A DNA stretch of 64,000 bases from Notospermus geniculatus. Lineage: Eukaryota > Nemertea > Pilidiophora > Heteronemertea > Lineidae. The notes below the pieces were generated by a model. That model did not search any database. It had not been told where the DNA came from and saw nothing but the letters and a program-made list of their open reading frames with translations. Both the position numbers and the translations under genes were made by a program. The stretch covers positions 125,599-189,598 of the forward strand of contig NMRB01001356.1 of assembly GCA_002633025.1 (NCBI GenBank), given 5' to 3'. Positions within the stretch are counted from its first letter, which is position 1, and every line of letters begins with the position of its first letter. This document shows, piece by piece, positions 23,680 through 35,860 of this stretch.

Positions 23680-24144
23680 CAATGTAAACGAGATTGCGAA
23701 CAATAGCAAGATCAACTGAGTCAGTTTGAGTATATAAACAAGACCGCTGCTTGGTTTATAGTTCGAAATGATCATTGGATTCTAAGACCACACAAACAAT
23801 AGTGTTTTTGCAACGGCTGGGGTTGACCCTACACAACGCTTAGCGATGATGACTCACCTATTGTTCGAGTAGGCTTTAACAATGGAAGGAGCAACACCCT
23901 AACCCTAAGGCCGAGTTTTATGGTCATGAACCCTTTGTTATGCCATTGTTCGCCGTGTACCATATACCTCTATGTACACCCGGCCTTACCCTAACCAGGC
24001 GGTTGCAAAAACTCACTATTGGTCTATTGTTCGTACGGTTGGAAAATCGAATGAGGATTTTGAAGTATAAACGAAGCCGTGGTCTTGTTTATACTCTATC
24101 CGATTCAGCTGACCTTGCTATTGTTCGCAGTCTCGTTTACATTG
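23680..24144. repeat. Inverted-repeat element, CAATGTAAACGAGA arms (465 bp)
   Basis: Left arm CAATGTAAACGAGATTGCG...GAACAATAGCAAG and right arm CTTGCTATTGTTCGCAGTCT...CATTG. Arms are about 75 bp. The middle contains a short CTAACCCTAAGG patch. Confidence 0.78.
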
Positions 24145-24370
24145 TTATTGGCCGTATGACTGCAGAATCGGATGAAGTATAAAGTAAGACTAAGAAATAA
24201 CAAGAAACTTTTTGAAATTTGAGATGAAGTTAAATAAGAGTAGAATTGAAGACGCCTTACAAAACCTATGCGTATAATTCTCACTCTTTCTCAAAATTAT
24301 TTCGATAATCTACTTGTCACTGATTGCAGAGCTGTTTTACAGCTCATATCATAAGTATAGTCTGTCAATA

Positions 24371-24619
24371 CCCAGGCATAAATCTGACTGAGATAAAAAA
24401 CTTATAATTTTCTTAATAAGTATCTCAGCTATTTCTTAGTAAGAGTTTTCAGATAAGACTGAGATTTTTCTAGTAAGATTTTTCTCATAAGTTATTTGTA
24501 AGAAACACCTTAGCAAGATTTTAAAGATTTTCTTACAAGAATCCTATAAGAAAAATCTTACTAAGAAATAGCTAAGATAATGAAGAAAAGTATAAGATTC
24601 TTAATAAGATTTATGTCCT
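24371..24619. repeat. Self-complementary TCTTACTAAGA element, copy 5
   Basis: Left CCCAGGCATAAATCTGACTG (diverged), right TTAATAAGATTTATGTCC. Confidence 0.82.
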
Positions 24620-25405
24620 TGCTAGAGCAACAACTACTTGGCGGATTTCAACAAGATTTTTAAATAAAACTAAATTCTCGTGTACATGTACGATAGATAA
24701 GAGTAATCTAAGTTCTTGTGAATGTGATTTTCCTTTGCATGCGTGGATAACATGTGCTATTAACGATGACAAATGCATTGAAAAGCGTATGACAGAATAC
24801 GTCAAAATCAACGATGCTTATGAATATTAATGGCCGTGACTTCTGACCTCTGTCATACTCACCGTTTTCTGTCGCTCATATTAAAGTCTAAGTCAAAGTC
24901 TAGTCTGCAATAGAATTAATGAGTTAGAATTTTGACGACTCCTCGTTCAGTTAACGTTTAAAAAAAACTTTTTTTCAAAATGACTTTTTCCGGTCGTTTT
25001 TCGGTGTCCGGGCAAATCATTTTTTTAACTTCTTCAATTCATAGAATATCATTTTGTACTATTTCATGCCTTTATGCAGTGTTCGATAACCGTAAAAAAA
25101 ATGGTGCTCTAGTTCTATGAATTGATCGAGAAAGTTTTCCGACAAACGAATTCAAGAACAAAAATTCTAGTTAAATGCTAGTTAAACCAATTGTTTATTG
25201 GTTGAAGTTTGCTTCTTAGTTCGAAATATTTTTGAATTTTTTATGCGAGTTTATTTCATAGTAAGTGCGTTTACTGACTAATGTGTTTGATAATTGTATA
25301 TAAAGTGTGCAGGTCTCAAACATTTTTCCTAAAAACGTGGGTTCAAGGGTTCATGCGTCTGCCATAATCAAGTAGGGAATCTGTAAATTGAAAGTTGACG
25401 AAATG

Positions 25406-25474
25406 TGATTTGTGCACTAGGGGACTAGTGAAATGATGGTAATTTGTGCACTAGGGGACTAGTGAAATGATGGT
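25406..25474 (+). repeat. Two-copy tandem repeat, 34-bp unit
   Basis: The unit ATTTGTGCACTAGGGGACTA with GTGAAATGATGGT is repeated twice without change. GTGCAC and ACTAGG...ACTAGT give it local symmetry. Confidence 0.9.
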
Positions 25475-25640
25475 AGACTGAACCTTGAGAAGAGCGCAAA
25501 CCTGAAAAGAGGAATGATATTATTTCTGTTAAAGCGCCTGAGATTACATGTATTTCTATTTAAGCGCATTAGACTTTCTATTTAAGCGCGTGGTCATCAG
25601 ATGAAATGTTGAACTACATGTACCTGTATCGTGTAACCAA

Positions 25641-25970
25641 CCCAGGAAATAAATCTTACTAAGAATCTTATAATTTTAGTAAGATGGTAAGTATCTTAGT
25701 AAGTACATGTACCATTTCTTCGTAAGATAGTAAATATGGTTCTTATGAGTTTTTTTTCTTAGTAAGATTTTTCTTTAAAGGTATCAGCAGAAAAATCTTA
25801 GATTTTTCTTTCAAGAACCTTATAAAGACAAATCTTACTAAGAATAATCTTATAAGATTCTTATAGGAAAAATCTACTAATAAGATTTTTCTAACTAATA
25901 TCACACTAAGAAACAGCTAAGATACGTACATGTATTAAGAAAATTACAAGATTCTTGGTAAGATTTATGT
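25641..25970. repeat. Self-complementary TCTTACTAAGA element, copy 6
   Basis: Left CCCAGGAAATAAATCTTACT. The right end stops at AAGATTTATGT, lacking the final CCTGGG. Confidence 0.82.
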
Positions 25971-26827
25971 AAGATTTATTTTCGAACCGTTTCACATATT
26001 ATCCCCACTTCGAAAATGCTTCGGTTCACGTATTCTCAAAAGATGACCAATAGGGTCACTATAGTACGTGTTAGAATCGGTGCCAAACTAGCTAGCCAAT
26101 CAGTGATCCGCTTTTAGGACCATTTTAAGGCCATAGCGACGGATGATCCTCCTAGCTGACATTGCGACCCTCTCGATCTGTTCGACTGACGCATGTCAGC
26201 CAATCAGCATGCACCTTACGGCGGCGTCGGCTCAACGGCCATCAGCGCCGTCTTTTGACGATACTTCAATTTTTCCGCCAACAATGCCTGAGTATAGTGA
26301 AGTACAACTTCGTGACATGGAATTAAACGCTGAGGCCGAGTGTAGTAAATGTCAGACACATCCAATTTCTTAGGTACAAGAAATGTTGGGGAATTTTCAG
26401 AATTAATCATGTTTCGCGACATTTCATGTTTCAAAGTCAATACCAGGTAATCAGGCAGTAAACATGGCGATATGAGCTTTCTTTGCAAGCGACTTGCGTG
26501 TAACGAGAAGCGATTGTTTCAATTCGATTACTCAGTCATTCAGAAAATGGTACCGTGCCGATTCAAGTATCTAAAATCGACGCAGCCCATTCAGTTCTTA
26601 GTTGGTTTTCTGTCAATTCTTAGACCTGGCACTTGAGCACGTATTGAATGGAGATTGCATCGTTTCTTGTCGTTGAAAGGAAATGAAATGCTGCCTTTTT
26701 TTACCACAGAGGAAGTCTACCCTGGGCATGGCGAGACGGTGTTGTAATCTGTGAAATAGCTCGCATTTTCTTTGGGATGCTAGCATAAAATAATGGTAAC
26801 CACGAATCTAGCGTTTCACACGTAAAC

Positions 26828-27438
26828 TTAAAGGGAGACATCCGAAAGATATTGCCCGGCGGGCACTTGTTGTTATTGTTTTGATTAGCGCACAGCGCCG
26901 TCTGTTAATCAGCGGTGACACTACGCTATGGCACAGGCCCCTGGAGAGCTATCAGTGAGTTTAGAACACGTATCTAACCAAAAAAACACAAGTTTGTAAA
27001 AACACACCCATTCGTGAGCTCGGGGTGTGTTTCTAGATAGCTACCAGTGTGGTGACTCAAATCTGAGGATACGCATTGTAAGAGCTTCCTGTCTAGCAGA
27101 CGACACATTTTAGCTTAGAACAATGACCTATATCGTTTATATAAAAGCGTATATGCAGGAACTAAAACCGTGGAGACGAACAGACAGCTCTACCATAATG
27201 TAAGACAGGAAGCTCTTACAATGCGTATCCTCAGATTTGAGTCACCACACTGGTTACGTGTTGTGTTTTTTAGATAGGCCTACGTTTGGTTAGGTACGTG
27301 TTCTAAACTTACCGATAGCTCTCCAGGGGCCTGTGCCATAGCGTAGTGCCATCGTTGATTAACAGACGGCGCTGTGCGCTAATCAAAACAAAAACAACTA
27401 GTGCCCGCCGGGCAATATCTTTCTGATGTCTCCTTTAA
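26828..27438. repeat. Long foldback MITE with TTAA ends (611 bp)
   Basis: Left end TTAAAGGGAGACATCCGAAA, right end TCTGATGTCTCCTTTAA. Arms run through CCCGCCGGGCA...GATTAGCGCACAGCGCCGTC and CAGGCCCCTGGAGAGCTATC. An inner pair of arms (GACTCAAATCTGAGGATACG and inverse) also matches. TTAA at both ends is piggyBac-like. Confidence 0.85.
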
Positions 27439-28270
27439 CCACCATATTCGCATACATCTACAGGATCGCATGCTCGTTATACACGGCCTGTCAGTGCTCT
27501 GTGTCAGCCCAATAACATGTCGGTTTTTTGCCAAATTACTTGATATATGCCATCGCCTCTAACAACCTCCCTGCATACCAGAGACTGGGCATTATTAGGA
27601 GGCATTGAAACTCCAGAATACTGTCTCCAATGGATTAGTTGGCTACAGTACATATCCATGTACTTGCAGCTGACACCTCAATTAATTAAGTCAACAGGAC
27701 AGAGGCTGAATATCGTCCCGACAAGATGTGCTTGGTATATCAAATAATTTTGCCCCGATGCACGCAGTCCGTTCAGTTCGTGACTAAACATTTTGATTGC
27801 TGCATAGTCGCCAGTTGCTCTGCATGGTATTCAAGTAAAGGTGTGTATGTACACTGGCAACATCTTTACAACATTCAGACTTACACCACCATGATGATGT
27901 TGGACGATGCTATCTACAGCGTACAGGGAGAAGATTTTTCCGACATGTTATTGAAATATCGTTGGAACTTTGCGAATACATTTCTTCCACTTCTACAAGG
28001 TCATTGCCTATAATATGCAGACCTACATGTAGTCTCTTCACACTGAATATGCATGGGTCATTCAGGGGAAGGGCACAGCGTCAACCAATAGTGACTTGTC
28101 GGACGCATTGTCACATCAGGCCTTTCGTGAGGAAATGGACATTAGGCCTTTTTACAGGAAGTCGGCTCAATTAGTTTGCTGTCAGACAGCCAAAATTGCT
28201 ATCATACACTACTGTATGACAGCAATTATTACTGTCTGACAGCAATAATTGACTATCTGACAGCAAACTT
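27256..28270 (+). repeat. Tandem segmental duplication, unit 1
   Basis: About 1.0 kb that is repeated 1.11 kb downstream with a few per cent difference. It includes the right half of the TTAA foldback and about 800 bp of other sequence, and ends in a CTGACAGCAATAATTG hairpin patch. A 66-codon frame (27547-27747) stays open in both units but resembles nothing I know. Confidence 0.88.
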
Positions 28271-28341
28271 NNNNNNNNNNNNNNNNNNNNNNNNNNNNNN
28301 NNNNNNNNNNNNNNNNNNNNNNNNNNNNNNNNNNNNNNNNN
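28271..28341. other. Assembly gap (71 N)
   Basis: Run of N between the two duplication units, directly after hairpin-forming CTGACAGCAA repeats that probably hampered assembly. Confidence 0.99.
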
Positions 28342-28375
28342 CTCACGAATTCGTGAGCTCGGGTGTGGTTTTAGA

Positions 28376-29362
28376 TACGTATTGTGTTTTTTTAGATACG
28401 TTTGGTTAGGTACGTGTTCTAAACTCACTGATAGCTCTCCAGGGGCCTGTGCCATAGCGTAGTGTCATCGTTGATTAACAGACGGCGCTGTGCGCTAATC
28501 AAAACAAAAACAACTAGTGCCCGCCGGGCAATATCTTTCTGATGTCTCCTTTAACCACCATATTCGCATACATCCACAGGATCGCATGCTTGTTATACGC
28601 GGCCTGTCAGTGCTCTGTGTCACCCCAATAACATGTCGGTTTTTTTGCCAAATTACTTGATATATGTCATTGCCTCTAACAACCTCCCTGCATACCAGAC
28701 ACTGGGCATTATTAGGAGGCATTGGAACTCTAGAATACAGTCTCCAATGGATTAGTTGGCTACAGTACATATCCATGTACTTGCAGCTGACACCCCAATT
28801 AATTAAGTCAACAGGACAGAGGCTGAAGATCGTCCCGACAAGATGTGCTTGGTATATCAAATAATTTTGCCCCGATGCACGCAGTGGCTCCGTTCAGTTC
28901 GTGACTAAACATTTTGATTGCTGCATAGTCGCCAATTGCTCGGAATGGTATTCAAGTAAAGGTGTGTGTACACTGGCAACATCTTTACAACATTCAGAGT
29001 TACAGCACCATGATGATGTTGGACGTTGCTATCTACAGCGTACAGGGGAAAAGATTTTTCCGACATGTTATTGAAATATCGATGGAACTTTTGCGAATAC
29101 ATTTCTTCCACTTCTACAAGGGCAATGCCTATATGCAGACCTACAGGTAGTCTCTTCACACTGAATATGCATGGGTCATTCAGGGGAAGGGCACACCGTC
29201 AACCAATAGTGACTTGTCTGACGCAATGTCACGGCAGGCCTTTCGTGAGGAAATGGACATTAGGCCTTTTTACAGGAAGTCGGTTCGATAAGTTTGCCAA
29301 AATTGCTATCATACACTACTGTATGACAGCAATTATTGCTGTCACTATCTGACAGCAAACTT
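28376..29362 (+). repeat. Tandem segmental duplication, unit 2
   Basis: Second unit, same orientation as 27256-28270, offset 1107-1116 bp. It also ends with GACAGCAATTATTGCTGTC hairpins and CTATCTGACAGCAAACTTTC. Confidence 0.88.
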
Positions 29363-30049
29363 TCGATAGAAAACTGTCACGTGGAGCGGCGCCTAGTATA
29401 GCAAGATCAACTAAAAACACTTCCTCCCTCCCCCCCNCGAGCCAAACTTAATTTGTTCCGGCTCTGAAATCTTCGATAGCGTTTTTTCCGCAAAGATAAC
29501 TCCACTTAATCCTTTTTCCTCATCAGTCAGCCTCTTAGGCACTGGACCCGAAAATCGCAAATTTACGATCCCCGGCAAGAGATCTGAAGTGAAATCCGAC
29601 CCGGCATTTCACTTCAGTCTACGCAAACGGTTGCATGCAACTTCCGCATTACCAATGTCTAGAAAACCAATGCAAACACAGCTGATATGCCTTGCAATTT
29701 CTGGCAATCAGTCGGTGGAATGACTTTTAGCACTGAGGAGTCAATTAATACGGCTAAGATCAACAACTTCATCTAATTTGATTAGAACTAGAGCAGTTAA
29801 TGCCGGTCCAAACTACCATAATAAAATCTGATTAATTAAATGGGCGATTTCTTGCTAATTTCCATGGCGGTTTTATTTAACTAACGGAAACATTTCCAGT
29901 GACTCTGTTGTTTCTGTCTGCTTCACATCTTAATACATTTTTACCATTCAGAATCAGCCATAGTGTGATTATTCTTTTCGTGGTGTCACTACTGAACATC
30001 ATGGACTGATGCATTCAATATGCAAATAGAAGACTATTCTTTTTTCCTT
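29363..30049. other. Intronic stretch without recognised features
   Basis: Single N at 29437 in a C-run. No shared repeats or exon-like frames. Confidence 0.45.
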
Positions 30050-30910
30050 TTTAGCTCACCTGGTGAGCTCTTACGGTGGTGCAGCGTCCGTCGTCGTCCG
30101 TTAGCAGGACATGTTTCGTAACCGCTGGGGCTATTGACCTGAAACTTCGTACATGTATACGCCTAGGTCACATGACCTATGGCACCAAGATTCGGTCCGA
30201 TTCGATTCTTGGCTCGGCCACTTGGTAGCCAAAACGGAAAACACAAAAAGTGCAATAACTCGTGAATTACTAGCTGAATCATCTCCAGATTTTTGTCATG
30301 GGTACACCTAATAAGGATGCATGACTTTTTAAGGTCAGAGAGGTCAAAGTTCAAAGTTTTGCCATGTGGTGGCATGTTTCGTGGCTATTTGACCTAGAGT
30401 CTTCTAACTTGTGTGATTATGTACTAAGTCCCTCCTATGTGATCAGCAATTTTTGGCTCGATTTCACCTCAAACATGGCCGCCAGTCGGCCATTTTGGAA
30501 AATGGCTTTTGGCCCATACATGTATTTCATGAATTACTGCAACTGAATGTTTTGACCTTGAAATTGTATATGTAGGTACCCTCTATGCGTACATCGAATT
30601 TTGACCCTTTTCGACTTCAAATATGGTGGTCAGTCGGCCAACTTGAAAATGGGACTTTATCCAACATATCTTATGAAGAACAGCAGATACAATGTTGTAA
30701 CTTGATACGAATATGTATGTATATACACTACATGTATATATGTTTGCCACATTTTAGCTCTATTGCACTTCAAATATGGCCGTCAGTCGTCCATCTTGAA
30801 AAAATGTACTTTGGCCTGGTATGATGTTTCCCGGGAACATATTGACTTGGCACTTGTTTTTCGTTCTTCTGGTACATTCACCCAGGTGAGCACATGGTCC
30901 ATGGACCATT
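30050..30910. repeat. AGCTCACCTGGTGAGC element, about 860 bp
   Basis: Starts TTTAGCTCACCTGGTGAGCT with GTCCGTCGTCGTCCGT. It has repeated modules (CAAATATGGCCGTCAGTCG, CAGTCGGCCATTTTGG, GACCTTGAAA) and ends CCCAGGTGAGCACATGGTCC. It looks like a large non-autonomous DNA element. A shorter inverted copy is at 56679-57033. Confidence 0.75.
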
Positions 30911-31285
30911 TGTTTCTGATTTATAATTTATGACTTTGGCATTGGCTCAAGGGTAAATCGCTAACGGCGACCCAGGCAGGTACTAGCGGCCCTGTTCAGT
31001 GCACCGTCGACTTCATTTACTGAGATCTACTACAAAAACGCTGATGCACTGACCACAATCAATCGACATGCGATTCCATAGTAATCAAACATGCACACCT
31101 TCAACACTTAAGCATGTTAGGGCAAACATAAATTGATAATGACCACTTCTAAACATTTGTGAAGTATGTTAACAGTACTCCATTCACTTCAAAGGGTGCC
31201 CTTATTTTTCACTTGTAATATCGACACGGTTTTATCGTGAAAGAGACTGACCCTGTTTGTGGCATTTAACGACGGACACATACAA

Positions 31286-31436
31286 TAGGGAGGTTTAGAA
31301 ATCAAACGATAAACGTAAACTTTACGACAACTTTATTTTTCATACTACACATTCACCAGCTTTATATTGCATTTCCGGTACAAAAATAACGTTGTCGTTA
31401 ACGTTTACGTTTATCGTTTGATTTCTAAACCTCCAT
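31286..31436. repeat. Foldback, TAGGGAGGTTTAGAAATC family
   Basis: Arms TAGGGAGGTTTAGAAATCAA and inverse, then GATAAACGTAAACTTTACGA, with a TTTTTCATACTAC...GGTACAAAAATAAC loop. 151 bp. Confidence 0.9.
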
Positions 31437-31552
31437 AATACGTCGTAGAAAGAACTGAGAATTAAAATGGAATAAAACGGTCAGTAGTCGGCCCTCGGAG
31501 TGTTTATACGGATCATCACCACTCTACTCGTAAAGCGGCCCATATACATGCA

Positions 31553-31740
31553 ACGAAGTGGAAATTTAAAAATTGAAGATGCACCATATTCTCTCTCGGT
31601 CTTACATGACATGCTAAATGACGCACTGGCAGCAGGGACATTCTGTGTTACCAACCATCTCCAGAAATACATTAGGTCCTGGAAATGAAGTTGAATTTCC
31701 TATGTCGTACTTCGTGTTTCGTCAGATTTGCGAAACCTCA
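31553..31740. repeat. Half copy of the 63441-63835 foldback
   Basis: Matches the right half of 63441-63835 (GATGCACCATA, GACGCACTGGCAG, AACCATCTCCAGAAATACAT, TCGTCAGATTTGCGAAACCT) without the left half. Confidence 0.85.
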
Positions 31741-31814
31741 CTTATTTCAATCTACCGTCATCCCACTGGTCAGAAGTGGAGATAAGACCTTTTACCATTT
31801 GGACGGCAACAGTG

Positions 31815-32320
31815 GATACTACCATAAAGGAATCAACCATAAAGGTTCAACTGACAAATTTAGCATTTTATAAATGTGGACAATATCCCTTTAAAACCCA
31901 ACAGATTTGCATTCTGACGTTTCCATGTGATAGGCAAGACCCTTCTGCACATTCACTGCAAATTTTGTTGAATTCCGACTAGTTGATCATATGATACAAA
32001 AGGTCTGAATTAATGAGAACCCCACGAACGATGTGTGTTCAGGGTCATCGGTGTACATTTGAATAGGCTGACGTACATTTGTACATGGAACACTAATTGT
32101 GCTGAAAATAGCTCAGTTATCGTCAGAAATGGAATTCAAAGCATCATGTTGGCAGGTTCATGTACCTCTTCACCACAAAAAAAGTTGAAGCTCGTGCCTA
32201 TTATAAAGCCTCAATTCAGGCAGTGAGAGACATCTGGTGGTGGCAACACAGGAAGTGTATCCTTCAGTAAGCTCATCGTTCGCAGTTAAACCTTTATGGT
32301 GATTCCTTTATGATACTACT
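31815..32320. repeat. Inverted-repeat element, ATACTACCATAAAGGAATCA ends
   Basis: Left GGATACTACCATAAAGGAAT...AAAGGTTCAACTG is the inverse of right CAGTTAAACCTTTATGGTGA...GATACTACT. The right end alone recurs at 54590-54667, where another MITE has inserted. Confidence 0.75.
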
Positions 32321-32443
32321 GGATCCAGCAGTCGAGTTGCACGTACAGAAGAACATGCGAGCCTTCAAAACTATCCAGAAACGAACCGACAATATCCCCT
32401 TCTACATGTATTCAACTCTATGTGTGCGTATACATTTATCATA

Positions 32444-33084
32444 AGGCCACTTAAAATTAATTTCTTGTTTTACATCAGCGACCGGGTCTATTTTTGGCGC
32501 CGACCCAAAAAAATTTATATTTTGTATTTTTCCAAAATCGGCAAAATTTCTGCTCTCCAACAACGCCAATAACCATAACAGCGCACAAACACGCCATCTA
32601 GCGTTAGATATTGTAACTCTGGTGGTCGCTCCAAATCATCTTCCGTTTTTCGCTAGCGATCCTGAGCAAAGATGGCGGCCATGGCGACAGTCAGTCAGCG
32701 CGGTTTTCAATTTTGATGACTTTTCAAGTGGATATTTTGCATGGATCGGGTATTAATTAAAGATGGTTTTCGTTGTGGTGACGGTGATATGTGGGGCGAA
32801 GGTTGTAAGGCCTTGGCAGGGGATAAACGTGCCCGCTACAGTCACAATCGGGGAGCTTTTCCAGGACCCTGGGATTGGGAAGAGTTTTATGTCTATTTTT
32901 CTAGAAGGTACACATGTGCTGACATTCACAGGCATTGAAATAAAGCATTTGTTCATCATTTTAAACCTTAACTTTGTCTCCCTAATTTTTCAGGAAAATA
33001 TAAAATATAAAATATAAATTGCCCTACTCCTCCGATTTTTCAAAAATGACTGATGTAAAACAAGAAATTAATTTTAAGTGGCCT
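32444..33084. repeat. TIR element, AGGCCACTTAAAATTAATTT ends (641 bp)
   Basis: AGGCCACTTAAAATTAATTT, then CTTGTTTTACATCAG, inverted at the right end as CTGATGTAAAACAAG...AAGTGGCCT. Terminal repeats of about 35 bp are nearly perfect. The interior has short open frames but no recognisable transposase. Confidence 0.88.
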
Positions 33085-33571
33085 AACCCATCACACGCCA
33101 TTCGATTTGGAAACATTTGACTCGACTATGTTAGAAAGTCTATTTACATACTATCTCTCTAGTGGAATACCAATATTAATTTGACGGTAAAGAAATCGGA
33201 TGTTGACTCGCTAAAGAACTGTTTGGAAAGTATGAGATAGGCGAGACCAATTGTATTTCTGTTTCTGAGAGATTTGGTATCCGCCGCACGTGGATAATGT
33301 TACGCGTGCCGGTCACCCATCCACGTAGTGATCGCGCTGAACGTTGCTTAACTTCCAGCTTGGAGGCCAACGTGCCAACCACAGGGCTAAAAACGAAATT
33401 CTGCATGCTATGTATTGTAGCTGCAACTTGCAGTCAGCTGAGTGATATTTTACTTTCGTCACAACGGCATTTGCCGTTCGCCATTGGCGAAAATGCGAGT
33501 GGTAGCGCCGACCCTGGACTCGCAAGGAGTTCGATGCACCCTCGTCTGACAGTGACCACTACATGCACCGC

Positions 33572-33684
33572 TTGGTAAAATGCTGGTTGTAGGCTGACCT
33601 GCAGGCAGTACTATTTGCAGTACATTTGACTTCACCATTGGACACTAACACTTACCCTAACTAACCTGCAACCTGCACTTTATA
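33572..33684 (+). repeat. Dispersed 110-bp repeat, copy 2
   Basis: Same orientation and wording as 15239-15350 (TACATTTGACTTCACCATTG; ACCTGCACTT). Confidence 0.75.
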
Positions 33685-34116
33685 CTCTCAGCCTCTGCAT
33701 GCACCAATCATTACATTCGAAATCACAGTACATGCCAATCTAATTGCTGCCAAGTCTGGTATGGAATACTTGTATACCAAATAACACAATTATACTGGCC
33801 CGGCCTAACTCCAAACACGATTGTCGAGACGAGATTATACAAAGCATCCACAGGGGAGAATTAGCATGTAAAAATGCGCATTATGATGTACGTCGCACCC
33901 CGTGGACCCTCTTAGAAATATTCTAATGGATGGAGAGGTGGACTTGACGAAAGTCGAGAGTATAACCGCCCGCTGTGAATCACACAGGAATGATAATGTA
34001 AAGGTTTTGTGTTAGTGTTGATTCTGAGAAGATGTTCCAGAAAATCTTTTTGGCGGATTACAGAACAGAAAACCACATCACCCATAATTACGTGGGTCAT
34101 CTACGAAAGCCCAGAA

Positions 34117-34955
34117 GCTGATTTAATCTTCAAGCTTGAGCCCAAGACTTCGATTTCAAGCATGAATCTGGTCTTCAATTTTTCAAGCTTGATCGCTGAG
34201 ACTTAAATCTTCAAGCTACATCACCACTGGACTTCGATCTTCAAGCTTGAGCTCCCAGACTTAAGTCTTCAAGCTTCAATCTGAACTTCGATCTTCAAGC
34301 TTGAATTCCCCAGACTTATATCTTCAAGCTTGAATCTGGACTTCGATCTTCAAGCTTGAACCCCCAGACTTAAATCTTCAAGCTTGAACCCCCAGACTTA
34401 ATTCTTCAAGCTTGAACCCCCAGACTTAATTCTTCAAGCTTGCATTTGAACTTCCATCTTTGCATTTGAACTTCCATCTTCAAGCATGGACCCCGACACT
34501 TAATTCTTCAAGCTTCAACATGGACTTCCATCTTCAAGCTTGAACCCTCAGACTTAATTCTTCAAGCTTGCATTTGGACTTCGATCTCCCAGCTTGAACC
34601 CCCAGACTTAAATCTGTAAGCTTGAACCTGGACTTCGATCTTCAAGCTTGAACCCTCCTACTTAAATCTTCAAACTTGAATCCGTACTTCAAGATCTTCA
34701 AGCTTTAAGATTGAAGCTGGGATTTAAGCTTGAAGATGTCGGGAGGTTCAAGGTTCAATACTGGGGAGGAAGTAAATGGTATGGCACATGTACATTATTT
34801 ACACGTAATTAGCTTCATGCTTGAACCTGGACTTCGATCTTCAAGCTTGAACCCCCAGACTTAAATCTTCAAGCTTGAATCCGGACTTCGACTTCAAGCT
34901 TTAAGACTGGAGTCTTGATTCCAGCTTGTAGACGTCGGAAGGTTCAAAGCTTGAA
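34117..34955. repeat. Minisatellite with palindromic TCTTCAAGCTTGAA core
   Basis: About 0.84 kb of 26-28 bp units built as TCTTCAAGCTTGAA plus CCCCCAGACTTAA or TCTGGACTTCGA spacers. Two larger blocks with AAGCTTGAAGATGTCGGGAG-type text near 34690 and 34900 show higher-order duplication, and a stray unit lies at 35115-35155. Each core contains a HindIII palindrome, so every unit can pair with every other. Confidence 0.92.
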
Positions 34956-35569
34956 TATTGGAGAGGAAGTACATGTAAATGAATTGATATGGTACAAAAT
35001 TTACAAGTAATTATCGTTAAATAGAATCGGTGAAAATGGTTAGAATGGGACGGTATTTAAGGTATGGAGCACTGAATGTTACAATTCGTAGTCATGAAGT
35101 AGAAATGTCCGTCTTCAATATTGAAGCTGGGAATTCAAGCTTGAAGATTGAAGATTGAATGAGCCTTTGGGGTTTTCATACCCATCACACTTGCCTAACT
35201 ACCGCGGACTATGTGCGTAATTCTCTGACATGGAGTCGGTAGTCAGTCAGATGTGATGGACGATGTAGTTGTGGGTTATGTGGTTTTCTGGCACCACAAG
35301 TGACAAAGGGTTAACAAGACCCCCCATAATAAATCCGAATATAATGTGAATCTGTCGGGAGAAAACGAAAGACCAACACTATAACAACTAATAAGCTCGA
35401 GAAACCCATGGGAATGGGTTCATTCCTTGTCCCCTGACTGGACCCGTTTGCCATGGGTTTCTTTAAATGGGTACAAGAGAATGGGTTCATGGTACCCAGA
35501 ATACTAGTATTTGTCCGTCGGGTATGAAATGAATACGTCCTTAGGTTGCAGTATAACCCATAATGACCA

Positions 35570-35678
35570 GGGGCCTGTTTCATAAAATGACTTTAAGCTA
35601 ATGGTACCTTTAACCAAAGAAAATACATTGAAGTTAATGGCACCATTAGCTTAAAGTCATTTTATGAAACAGGCCCCA
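35570..35678. repeat. Foldback, GGGCCTGTTTCATAA family, copy 2
   Basis: GGGGCCTGTTTCATAAAATG, CTTTAAGCTAATGGTACC and exact inverse. 109 bp. Confidence 0.9.
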
Positions 35679-35860
35679 GTTTCATAGGTCACTTTGCCAA
35701 TCTACGATTGCTACCCGTACATGTAAGTTGGCATCCATGAGCAATTTTCGAGTCCAACTGACCTACTTCTAGGTTTATGCTACCCAGTTGGGTCATTTAA
35801 ACCCGAGGGGAAATCAGTATTTGTTCCCATGGGACCGGACGATTTTTTACAGTGAACGCT

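Noticed and set aside
27547-28864. 66-codon frame open in both duplication units
   Set aside because: The two units are too similar for an open frame to be informative, and no homology is recognised.
34117-34955. CRISPR-like regular repeats
   Set aside because: Spacers are themselves repeats, the core is palindromic minisatellite DNA, and the genome is eukaryotic with spliced genes.
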